A stretch of 64,000 nucleotides of DNA from NCBI RefSeq assembly GCF_963677005.1, contig NZ_OY781616.1, positions 3,357,001-3,421,000 on the forward strand. Direction: 5' to 3'. The DNA comes from Maridesulfovibrio sp. (GTDB lineage: Bacteria; Desulfobacterota; Desulfovibrionia; Desulfovibrionales; Desulfovibrionaceae). Below are positions 1-8,146 of this stretch, piece by piece. Below the pieces are notes generated by a model that saw only the letters and a program-made list of their open reading frames with translations, ran no database searches and was not told where the DNA came from. The position numbers were made by a program, and so were the translations under genes. Every line of letters begins with the position of its first letter. Position 1 is the first letter of the stretch.

Positions 1-834
1 AAAGAATATAACAATGATTATCCGGCAGTGTCGAAAAAGTTGGCTGCCGGGTTAAAGGAAAAATATATTTCCTCTGGAAATATTGAAATGATGTCCCAAG
101 TTATTGATGGATTAAGTCCGGTTTACCCCGCCATGGCAACGGAAATGCTGAAATCTCTTCGTCAGGTCTGTTTGGCTTCTGATAACATTGAAAACCTGTC
201 CTGGTTCATTGCTACGTATGGCGATCGTATTAGTGTTGCCGAACTTGAGAAGCATCTTGCTCAGGAGGTTTTTACCAAAGTTGTTGAGCCCAAAAATGAT
301 GTTGATTCGTATAATCTGTTTTGCATAACTTTTGCTAAAACTGCGCCCAAAAGGGTCTTGGAGTTGGCGTATCAAAAAGCTTTGGATATTATTGATGAAG
401 AGATCAGTGATGAAATAGGTGATGCTGAAGGGGTATTCTCTTCTAATCCTGACCAGATGGAGAGGGTTGTCTACAAGCTATACAATAATATGGTAAAAGC
501 AAAAGATGACCGGAATACTTTGTTGGCAGGCCAGTTGGGAGCTGTCTTGGAATCAAAGAAGGAATTTCATTCAACAAAGGCTTTTTTTGATTTGTCCAGG
601 GATAAAGAAATGAGACGTTTTCTGGGCAAAAGTTTTGATTCCCTTATTTCCGTAGTCCGGCGCAATACTGAAGAACTCTCCGTAACTTTAAACCAGGTTG
701 CAGGCAAATTGTCGTCCGAAATAAAAAGAACAAAACCGACTCGTGACGAATTAAGACAAAAGAACTGGGATTACTACATGGACGGAGTAAGATTCAAACA
801 GATGTATGGAAAAACATACCACGATTATATGTAG
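1..834 (+). CDS. Partial hypothetical protein, C-terminal part
   Basis: The reading frame is open at the left edge of the window, so this is the C-terminal part (at least 277 residues) of a longer protein. A GTG at 28 exists, but the frame runs through it without a stop and has no ribosome binding site, so I treat the gene as truncated by the window. The visible part is mostly alpha-helical, rich in charged residues, with no signal peptide or membrane segment. I do not recognise the family. It is the first of five same-strand genes (to 6165) that may form one unit with the Sel1-repeat and FliG-like proteins. The function is unknown. Confidence 0.6.
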   Translation, partial: KEYNNDYPAVSKKLAAGLKEKYISSGNIEMMSQVIDGLSPVYPAMATEMLKSLRQVCLASDNIENLSWFIATYGDRISVAELEKHLAQEVFTKVVEPKNDVDSYNLFCITFAKTAPKRVLELAYQKALDIIDEEISDEIGDAEGVFSSNPDQMERVVYKLYNNMVKAKDDRNTLLAGQLGAVLESKKEFHSTKAFFDLSRDKEMRRFLGKSFDSLISVVRRNTEELSVTLNQVAGKLSSEIKRTKPTRDELRQKNWDYYMDGVRFKQMYGKTYHDYM

Positions 835-925
835 TAATTTACAGGAGGTATGCGGTGTGTCGGTAGGTGCTTCAGCTTTTGTTTCAAAAGAGTTGTTGAA
901 GCCGACAAACTAGCCGGGCAAATCA

Positions 926-1801
926 ATGCGATTAAAATTTTTATTGTTGTGCCTGATAGCTGTCGTGATAATTCCCCAGCTATTCGCGGTACCGCACTCC
1001 TCATCACTGGCAATCATTGCAAAGCATCCGATAATTCTTGTCGGGTGCTTTTCTTTTGCCCTTGCCGGTTATTTATACTTCCTTGCCCGACTGGCCGCAC
1101 AAGCCGGCCCACGGAATATGCGGATAGGCTGCCTTTGTGCGGGCATATTTGTTTTGCTCCTGGTTTTCAGCCCCTATCTGGCTGGGCAGGGCAGACTTGT
1201 CTGGGTCTATGACACATGGAAGCTGAAGCAGAGAGCAAAGGGGGGTGACCCGATTGCCCAGATCCGCATGGCGACTAGGACTCTGCTTCTTGAACCGGAC
1301 AGGGAGAAAGCTCTTCCTGCAGCTATGCACTGGATTGATAAGGCCGGTCAAAATGGCATAAAAGGTACTGATTTCTACCACGATCTTTCCGAATGGTTTC
1401 TGCCGAATCTTTACGGCACCGAAGAATATGTCTTAACTATAACTGCGCATAATCTTGGAAATAGTGATGAAATAAGGTCTGGAGCAATATGTGCACTTAA
1501 TGAAGCATATCCGCTAAGTACTCCGGATGAACGTAGAGATATTGATAGGAGTATTTTGAGAATGTTTCATGAATTTCATGACAATCCTGCATACTTAAAA
1601 GGGTTGACCCGTGAAGCCGTAGCTATTCTTGAATATGCCAAGGTCAGGAGCGAGCCAAAACCCAAGAAGCCGAAACGTAGTACTCCCTATTTTCGGAATT
1701 CTTATAGCGGGCCCGAGTTTCAAAAATTGCATCGAGAAATGAGGAGTAAGCTTGAGCAGAAAATCAAAGAACGTGAAAGCAAACTGGTTTCACCATATTA
1801 A
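926..1801 (+). CDS. Hypothetical inner-membrane protein with cytoplasmic-type tail
   Basis: This is a 291-residue protein with three hydrophobic segments near residues 3-22, 28-55 and 67-88, followed by a soluble C-terminal region of about 200 residues with short helical repeats (Sel1/TPR-like spacing near the WIDKAG and YHDLSEW stretches). The end is basic and proline/lysine rich. The ATG at 926 has only a weak ribosome binding site. A much better one (AGGAGG at 843-848) sits in front of a separate 18-codon frame at 857-913 that stops 12 nt upstream, so translation may be coupled. The stop lies 10 nt before the start chosen for the Sel1-repeat gene, which suggests one operon. I do not recognise a family. 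Confidence 0.7.
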   Translation: MRLKFLLLCLIAVVIIPQLFAVPHSSSLAIIAKHPIILVGCFSFALAGYLYFLARLAAQAGPRNMRIGCLCAGIFVLLLVFSPYLAGQGRLVWVYDTWKLKQRAKGGDPIAQIRMATRTLLLEPDREKALPAAMHWIDKAGQNGIKGTDFYHDLSEWFLPNLYGTEEYVLTITAHNLGNSDEIRSGAICALNEAYPLSTPDERRDIDRSILRMFHEFHDNPAYLKGLTREAVAILEYAKVRSEPKPKKPKRSTPYFRNSYSGPEFQKLHREMRSKLEQKIKERESKLVSPY

Positions 1802-1811
1802 GAAGGTTGCT

Positions 1812-2981
1812 GTGAAAAAATATTTATTATGTGTTTCGGCCATATGTTGTTTTCTGTTGCTGGTTGCCGCAACATCCCCCTCGCTTGCCGCAGGAGACTG
1901 TGCCGCTCTGAAACAAGAGGTCAAAAACTATTACAATGGAATTCACGGCTACCCTGAAGATAAGCAGAAAATGATTGAAAGTCTGCAAAAGGCTGAGGGA
2001 ATGAAATGTACAGACCTGATGATTATTCTGGGTGCATTTTATGAAAAGGGACAGTTCGTAAAAAGAGATATTTCTGAGGCTATGCGCCTGTTCACTTCTG
2101 CTGCGGAGATGGGCGATGTAGAAGCCATGTCTTTGCTTGGCGAGACCTATCTGGTGGGCGGAACGGTGGCGAAAGATTACGAAAAGGCAATTCATTGGTT
2201 TAAAAAAGCTGCCGCAGAAAATGACGGCAACGCAATGTTCATGTTGTCATACATGTATCTGGACCCCCGCATAGGCATCAAGGATAGGAGTGAAGGATTG
2301 GACTGGCTCCAGAAAGCCATTTCCGCTGGAGATGCCAGAGCCATGAATCAGATGGCCCGGATGCAGGAAGGCAGAAATACCACCGAAGCTTTTTATTGGT
2401 ATTTGCGGGCTGCGGAAAAAGGATTGCCGGGAGCACAGTACGAAGTCGCCATGCGTCTCGTTCAGGGGGAAGGAGTCGGCAAAAGCCCCGCCAAGGCCAA
2501 AGAATGGTTCAAAAAACTTTCCGCTAAAATGAAGCCTTCCGATATATACGATCTCGGGGTTGAATTTTACGGCGGTATCGGCGTTGAAAAAGATTACGAC
2601 ATGGCTGGCTTTCTTTTTAAACTAGCAGCCAGGAAAAATTTCCCGGCTGCATATTACAGCCTTGGAGATATGTACGAGAATGGAAAACTTGGAGAAAAGA
2701 ATCTCGGCAGTGCAAGCATTGCATACAAGAGTGCTGCGGCTTTGGGACATAACTATTCCTTTCTCCGGTTGGGACGCCTTTATGAGCAGCCGGGCGATAT
2801 GCAGAACCTGATTGAAGCATATCAGTGGTATTTTATGGCGGATGCGGCCAATGATGTTGACGCTGAGGATGATATAAAAAGAATGAAGTCCAGACTGACT
2901 GAAGAAGAATTACGGACAGCTGAATATCGTGCGGGACTGTGGGCCGGAATGATGATCCGTAAAAACGGCCAGTTAAGATAG
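1812..2981 (+). CDS. Exported Sel1-repeat (TPR-like) protein
   Basis: This is a 389-residue protein starting at GTG 1812, preceded by AGAAGG. The frame stays open upstream to an ATG at 1752, but that start lies inside the previous gene and would put about 20 polar residues in front of the signal peptide, so GTG 1812 is preferred. The N-terminus is a typical signal peptide (MKKYLL, hydrophobic core, cleavage near SLAA). The rest consists of repeated Sel1-like units of about 36 residues, for example A-xx-LG-xx-Y-x-G, AIHWFKKAA and AFYWYLRAAEKG. Sel1 repeats build alpha-solenoid scaffolds that bind other proteins. I infer a periplasmic scaffold working with its neighbours; the partner is unknown. 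Confidence 0.85.
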   Translation: MKKYLLCVSAICCFLLLVAATSPSLAAGDCAALKQEVKNYYNGIHGYPEDKQKMIESLQKAEGMKCTDLMIILGAFYEKGQFVKRDISEAMRLFTSAAEMGDVEAMSLLGETYLVGGTVAKDYEKAIHWFKKAAAENDGNAMFMLSYMYLDPRIGIKDRSEGLDWLQKAISAGDARAMNQMARMQEGRNTTEAFYWYLRAAEKGLPGAQYEVAMRLVQGEGVGKSPAKAKEWFKKLSAKMKPSDIYDLGVEFYGGIGVEKDYDMAGFLFKLAARKNFPAAYYSLGDMYENGKLGEKNLGSASIAYKSAAALGHNYSFLRLGRLYEQPGDMQNLIEAYQWYFMADAANDVDAEDDIKRMKSRLTEEELRTAEYRAGLWAGMMIRKNGQLR

Positions 2982-3024
2982 CGGATTCATTTGTAACCAT
3001 AGGATAAGCAGGAAGATAGGATAA

Positions 3025-5478
3025 ATGAACGAGCTGTGCGAGAAACTCATAAAAAAATATGGACCGGATTTATTTCTTTTTGTCCGGCAGAGTTCGTTGA
3101 ACGGGATGATCTGGGATTATCCGGCTTTTTCCGATGCTGACTGGGCTTTAATTTTGAAGAGCAGTTCCGCGGCTACCCGAGTGCGTCTTTTCTCCAATCT
3201 TCCAGAAGCAAGGAGAAGCAGCTTATCCGGACTTATTGAATCCGGGGCGCAAGCTTCACCGGAAGAAGTAGAAAGTTTCTTGATGAAAGCTTTTGAATAT
3301 TATGGCTGTGATTCCTGTTTTTTCCCGGAAAACAGCAATGATGATTTTGCTCCGGCATATAGTCCTGCTCAGGATCATAAATATATCTGGACCGAAGAAT
3401 CGTTTGATTTGTTCACAGCAGATCCTGATGAGACCATAGCGCGCTGGATGCTTATAACGAATGCGGCTAGAGAAAATCCGGGAGTTGTTTTCGAGGCTCT
3501 TTTGGGATCAGACATTGATAACTATACCCGTAAGGTCCTTGTGCGAGCTATGCAATGGCCAAACAGCGCGGAATTCACCGTGCAGGATTTACGGGAGTCC
3601 TTTTTAAGTGAAGTGACAAATACCCTTGAAGGAATGGCCGGGATCATTCGGGGCATTTGTATCGGTAACAGCGCGGAAGATTTGAAGGGATCGATTGCGG
3701 CCAGATTTTATCTGGAACCTACGGAACTTGATGCCGGGAAAATCGTACCAGGGAGTATTATGGAAGGCCCTCAGAGCATGGAATCCATAAGTTCAATGAT
3801 CGGCCTGGCGGATAAAGCCATTCAGGACGGAATTCTTTCAATAGAACAATATTTTTCCGAAATACCATCTGTTTTTTTTCGTGAAGGGTTGAATGTGGTT
3901 ACCAGCGGTTTTGAACCTGAATATCTTGATATGTGGCTCAAGGCACGAAAAAGGCTTTTCATTCAGGATGCCGAAAGATCTTTCGACGTGATCGAAACCG
4001 GCTGTAGGATAATTCTGAACGGATGTTGGTCCGGTATGGGAAGAACAATCCTGCAGGCTCATACATTTATGGAGTTACCTTCAACCAGAGACACCGGTCT
4101 GATCACCCAGTCCACCGACAAAAAGAAGAGTTCTGAGAATAACCGGGAAGATCTGTTGCCGGTTTCCGGGCAACCCAGGGATACCGGCACTGACATTTCA
4201 ACTCCGTTCGGCTGGTTTGTTTTCAGACTATGTCTTAATGAAATAAAGTCTGATCATCCAGATATCCTGAAAAATATATCAGCTATTGCCGAGCTGGCGG
4301 CTGTTATTCCTCCTGACCGCTGGGAAATGATTGAGAGTGGGTTTCCGCTGTCCGACCGAGACCGTCTGCAGGCGTTTCAACTGGGCATTGAGTCCATTAA
4401 ACCTGCCTGTATAAAAAGCCATGGCAAACATGTCTTAAATCTGATCCGGAATCTGCAGCCAGATTTTGATGCATTGCCTGACAGCTATGCCGATTACAGG
4501 GACATATTTCAGCAATTGACGGATCTGAAATACTGGGACGCCCTACTTCTGGAACAGGAGGATTTTTCCAGGATCATAGCCCGCCTCAGCCCGCAGGAAG
4601 TTGCCGGGCTGTCCTCTTCTTCATGGGGTAGTTTTGCAGTCAATATGGGAATGCCTTTGGACAAGTATGAAAAGTATGATTGTTCGTGGGACCAGGCCAG
4701 GAGCAGCTTGTTGGCTGCGCTGGCAGACACTGCCCTTCAGTCGGCCGATTTCAGGATTCCTGCCTCCGCAGGACATGCTGAAAATGATTCCGTTATTGAG
4801 CTTCTTGATCGGCTGGTTAAAAAGTATGCAGATGGTTTTGTTGAGGGAACTTTGCACGTAACTACAGATGATCTGTTACTTTCCGAACAGATTTTAGCCG
4901 GGTTATCCTTAATGGAGGAAGGTGCAGGAGTCGCCGCATTCAATTGTTTTCATGATAATATTATTTTTGATCTTCTGTATGGACTTGAGCCTTATACAGA
5001 TAATTTTGAAATGATATGCGGCCTGCTCCCTCAGCTTGATCAGGAAAAGCGTAATGCCCTCCGGCAAAAAATTTCCCGGTCAGATTGCAAAAAAGCAGCA
5101 ACGTTTGCCAAAGCCTTGAGTTTCGGTTTTGAACAGATGACTGAATTGTCCGATGTACAACTCCGTGAATTATTAAAATATGTTTCCAATGAAGACCTCT
5201 GCCTTGCGCTGATAAACGGATCAACGGATCTGATTGAAAAATTCATGTCAAATATGTCGGAAAGGGCTGGCAATATGATCCGGGAGGATATGGAAATAGG
5301 TCGTCATAGCTTTAGTAGGGAACACGTTCTAAAGGCCAGACAGAGGCTGGTGAACCTGGTTCTGGAATATGGACTTTTGCCTGCAGATGGTGGCGTCCAG
5401 AGAGAAAGCAATAAAAGCATTGTGCGTCGGATTATCTCCAATCTTTATCAAAGCGAAGGTGAAGACGATCTTTTTTAA
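3025..5478 (+). CDS. Large protein with FliG C-terminal-like domain
   Basis: This is an 817-residue cytosolic-looking protein without signal peptide or membrane segment. Residues about 705-785 read like the C-terminal domain of the flagellar motor switch protein FliG: the FEQMTELSD start, a LALINGSTDLIEKFMSNMSE stretch (FliG family: LALKgas-ee-kifkNMSkR), IREDMEIG, and a final helix with LKARQRLVNLVLEYG. An N-terminal stretch (residues about 30-95, LILKSSSAATRVRLFSNLPE) has the same pattern more weakly, suggesting a duplicated module. The protein is more than twice the usual FliG length (about 330) and no flagellar gene lies nearby, so it is not a normal switch protein. It sits between a Sel1-repeat gene and a lipoprotein gene, with gaps of 43 and 72 nt. 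The function is unknown. Confidence 0.75.
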   Translation: MNELCEKLIKKYGPDLFLFVRQSSLNGMIWDYPAFSDADWALILKSSSAATRVRLFSNLPEARRSSLSGLIESGAQASPEEVESFLMKAFEYYGCDSCFFPENSNDDFAPAYSPAQDHKYIWTEESFDLFTADPDETIARWMLITNAARENPGVVFEALLGSDIDNYTRKVLVRAMQWPNSAEFTVQDLRESFLSEVTNTLEGMAGIIRGICIGNSAEDLKGSIAARFYLEPTELDAGKIVPGSIMEGPQSMESISSMIGLADKAIQDGILSIEQYFSEIPSVFFREGLNVVTSGFEPEYLDMWLKARKRLFIQDAERSFDVIETGCRIILNGCWSGMGRTILQAHTFMELPSTRDTGLITQSTDKKKSSENNREDLLPVSGQPRDTGTDISTPFGWFVFRLCLNEIKSDHPDILKNISAIAELAAVIPPDRWEMIESGFPLSDRDRLQAFQLGIESIKPACIKSHGKHVLNLIRNLQPDFDALPDSYADYRDIFQQLTDLKYWDALLLEQEDFSRIIARLSPQEVAGLSSSSWGSFAVNMGMPLDKYEKYDCSWDQARSSLLAALADTALQSADFRIPASAGHAENDSVIELLDRLVKKYADGFVEGTLHVTTDDLLLSEQILAGLSLMEEGAGVAAFNCFHDNIIFDLLYGLEPYTDNFEMICGLLPQLDQEKRNALRQKISRSDCKKAATFAKALSFGFEQMTELSDVQLRELLKYVSNEDLCLALINGSTDLIEKFMSNMSERAGNMIREDMEIGRHSFSREHVLKARQRLVNLVLEYGLLPADGGVQRESNKSIVRRIISNLYQSEGEDDLF

Positions 5479-5550
5479 CCCTCGCATTTCATTCTTATTT
5501 GATTTATCTACCGTAATAAATTGTTTTATCTTAATTTCTCTGGAGAAAGG

Positions 5551-6165
5551 ATGATCCGAAAGATAATGATCGCCATTTGCGTTGTGTTCCTTTGCCTGGT
5601 CGCTGCGTGCGCTTCACATCCGTTGGATATGTCAGACGACGAGTGGACAAACCTTACTCCCGAGCAAAAGATGCAGGCGCGCGAAAAACAGGCTGAACTG
5701 GATTTGAAAGCTAGAGAATTAGCTGTCGAACAGGAGAAAAGAAGAAATGAGCAACGCAAGCTTGCCAGAATTGAACAGCGAGAACTGGACGTTGCCAATG
5801 GCATGATCGCCGAGTTCTATCCGGCAAGAGCAGCATGTATAGGTGGCGATAAGTGCCGGCCTAAAGGGATCAACGAGATCATTATCCCCTTGCATTTTTT
5901 GGCAAACGTCGATGCTGTTCAGATCTACGGCGATGACCGAGTCGGCAATAAGCACGATGGTGTGATTGAAGTCATGGCCGATCATTATCGTCTGGAGCGT
6001 ATTGATATGTCCAAGCGGACCAGATGGTATCAGGTCTTTGCCGGCCGCCGGGCTCGCAACATTGTCCTAAGGACAGTTACCGATGATGAAGTGCGAATTT
6101 ACAGGGTTAAAGTGTTTGGCTCACGGATTGATTCGGGGCAGATTGAGTATAAATTCATTAATTAG
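5551..6165 (+). CDS. Lipoprotein with coiled coil and discoidin-like C-terminal domain
   Basis: This is a 204-residue protein starting at ATG 5551 behind GGAGAAAGG. It has a lipoprotein signal with lipobox LVAAC, so the mature protein is anchored at the acylated Cys20. A highly charged helix (residues about 35-75, rich in E, Q, K, R) should form a coiled coil. The last 130 residues look like a beta-sandwich; the pattern of strands around NEIIIPLHFLANVDAVQIYG and NIVLRTVTDDEVRIYRVKVFG resembles discoidin (F5/8 type C) folds, but I hold this loosely. It is the last gene of the five-gene run and probably gives that group an envelope anchor. Confidence 0.75.
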   Translation: MIRKIMIAICVVFLCLVAACASHPLDMSDDEWTNLTPEQKMQAREKQAELDLKARELAVEQEKRRNEQRKLARIEQRELDVANGMIAEFYPARAACIGGDKCRPKGINEIIIPLHFLANVDAVQIYGDDRVGNKHDGVIEVMADHYRLERIDMSKRTRWYQVFAGRRARNIVLRTVTDDEVRIYRVKVFGSRIDSGQIEYKFIN

Positions 6166-6320
6166 AGATGACTTCAATATTAATTTCAATTTCAGGTTAT
6201 AACCAGAACATCTTCGTTTGCCCTTTATTATGTTAAAACAAGCCCATAAATTTCAGAACCAGATTTTGGTGTAACCTCCGCAGTTCCTTAAAAAATATCT
6301 CCCCTCAATATGTTACAATA

Positions 6321-6346
6321 TCAGCCCCCGAAAAACCGGGGGCTGA
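6321..6346. terminator. GC-rich hairpin between convergent genes
   Basis: TCAGCCCCCG and CGGGGGCTGA form a perfect 10-bp stem with a 6-nt A-rich loop. It lies between the lipoprotein gene (+) and the FmdE/MoeA-like gene (-), which converge here. There is no strong T-run on either side, so termination may be partial; transcript-end protection is equally possible. Confidence 0.6.
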
Positions 6347-6409
6347 TTGAACTGGCTTTACGCATAATTTTGCACAGAGCCCACGCATGACCGCGCAGTC
6401 GCCCGCCCA

Positions 6410-8101
6410 CTATTTCCCAAACGGACACTTGGGAAAGGTGCAGACCTTGCACTCCATGCAGTAACCGCCATCGGCGAATAACGAGAGATCCTTGCGGGTA
6501 ATTTCCAGACCTGCAATGACTCCGGGCAAGACAAGATCCAGACTTGTTGTCTTGAAAAAGAGAGCACAGGCAGGTACGCCGATAACCCGCACATCCCCGG
6601 CCTTAGCCAGCAGGAGCATTGTTCCGGGGAGTACCGGGACACCGTAAATGATATCCGAAACTCCGGCATCCTCAAGACCGTGACGGGTCACGTCATCCGG
6701 GTCAACGGACATTCCCGCAGTCGTAATGAGCAGGTCGCAGCCTTCTTCCATAAGGGATACGGCAGCATCGCGAATCTCGTCACGATTATCAGGTCTTATG
6801 ACCGAACGGACAACATCACAGCCCAGCGCCTTTACCTTTGCGGAAATGACCGATTCAAACTTGTCATCAATCAATCCGTTAAAGACCTCGTCCCCGGTGA
6901 TCAGGATACCTACCTTTCTTTTTTGCAGCGGAAGAATCCTGAACAGGTGGTCCCCGTTAAGCTCTGCAACCGCACGAGAAAAGTTTTCTCTGGAAAGATA
7001 CAAAGGAACAGCCCTGGTTCCGGCAATACGCGCGCCCTTCCTTACGAGAGAACCGCTCTTGCGGGCCGCAACTATGACATCAGGAACAAGGTTGAACCTG
7101 TTCATCATTTCAAGATTGCTGACCAGAACCCCGTCATGCTCGGCGACCAGAGTAACCTTGCCTTCTCTGGGCTCGCCTTTAACACGGACCCCGTCTCCGG
7201 CCATGATTCTTCCGAAAGTCCGTGCCGCTTCATTTTCATGCACCCACTCCCCTTCCGGAATATCCCCCTCGTCAACATATATATGATTTTTCCCGATCAA
7301 TTGAAGCCTGCATATATCGTGGGCGGTAAAACCATGATCCTTGCGGAACTCCGGTTCCTTGGTTTCTCCGGGAACAATCCGGCTCATATCGTGAACGGCG
7401 AATCTGCCTTCAATCTCATCCACCGGAATAACCTTCAAACCATCAGGGACCGGGGCTGTTAGAGGCTTCACTCTGCCGCTGCGGCTGGAATAGGGCCCTT
7501 CTCCCTGACAACTTCTGCAGATGGAGCCGAACGAACCGGGATAGGCGTCACCGCAGATGGGGCAGGTGGTGATGCCCCCCTTGCTGCGTTTGATCATTGT
7601 TTCCGGCTTGATCCGGACAGCCTCAATGGAACATATGGATGCTCCGGCCGCCCGAATCTCCGTATGCAGTTTCACGGAATCCTGCTCGCGCTTGGATTTT
7701 TTCTTGAAAAACCAAGATTCGGTTTCCGGCCATTCTTTCAGCTTTTCAGGATCAACCCGAATACGCACCCCCTCGCCGGTGTACTTGTCATAAAGCGAAA
7801 GGGCGTAGACACCGAGATTTAAAACCCGCAGCCATCCGTTTCCTGTGCTGCATACAGTCAGCAGCTGGATCGCATCGGGCAGACACCATGAAGTCTCGGA
7901 AATTGCGTCAAAAACGGTACCCTCCGGAAGATGCCTGCGGGCCTCCTCCATCATATAACCACCGAGGATCAACCCCGGTGCAGGACTGCCGTGAAACCTG
8001 CGCGCAGCTTCAATGAATTTTTCGTAACTGTATGGTCCGATTGAATCATCCCGGACCGAAGCCTGAGTGTCTCCCAGGCTTATAGCAGAATCAAAAACCA
8101 T
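6410..8101 (-). CDS. FmdE / MoeA-like molybdopterin-binding fusion protein
   Basis: This is a 563-residue protein. Residues about 30-130 are an FmdE-type domain (FHGSPAPGLILGGYMMEEA, SWCLPDAIQ, TGEGVRIRV), a fold first named from the tungsten/molybdenum formylmethanofuran dehydrogenase operon. A zinc ribbon follows (CPICG ... CRSC). The second half resembles MoeA/MogA molybdenum-cofactor proteins, with the TTAGMSVDPDDVTRHG motif typical of the MoCF-binding fold. The extreme C-terminus carries a CMECKVCTFPKCPFGK cysteine cluster that could hold an Fe-S centre. It starts 45 nt downstream of the molybdopterin oxidoreductase, on the same strand, with GGAGAG before ATG 8101. I infer a dedicated cofactor insertion or maturation factor for that enzyme. 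Confidence 0.85.
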   Translation of the reverse strand: MVFDSAISLGDTQASVRDDSIGPYSYEKFIEAARRFHGSPAPGLILGGYMMEEARRHLPEGTVFDAISETSWCLPDAIQLLTVCSTGNGWLRVLNLGVYALSLYDKYTGEGVRIRVDPEKLKEWPETESWFFKKKSKREQDSVKLHTEIRAAGASICSIEAVRIKPETMIKRSKGGITTCPICGDAYPGSFGSICRSCQGEGPYSSRSGRVKPLTAPVPDGLKVIPVDEIEGRFAVHDMSRIVPGETKEPEFRKDHGFTAHDICRLQLIGKNHIYVDEGDIPEGEWVHENEAARTFGRIMAGDGVRVKGEPREGKVTLVAEHDGVLVSNLEMMNRFNLVPDVIVAARKSGSLVRKGARIAGTRAVPLYLSRENFSRAVAELNGDHLFRILPLQKRKVGILITGDEVFNGLIDDKFESVISAKVKALGCDVVRSVIRPDNRDEIRDAAVSLMEEGCDLLITTAGMSVDPDDVTRHGLEDAGVSDIIYGVPVLPGTMLLLAKAGDVRVIGVPACALFFKTTSLDLVLPGVIAGLEITRKDLSLFADGGYCMECKVCTFPKCPFGK

Positions 8102-8146
8102 ATTCTCTCCATATAAAAACCGTCATTATCATCAGATGCGGTACAA

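Noticed and set aside
850..1212. 120-codon plus-strand frame directly behind AGGAGG
   Set aside because: The start is too close to the ribosome binding site, and the frame overlaps the membrane-protein gene in another frame with a composition unlike a protein (many Cys, Pro, Arg).
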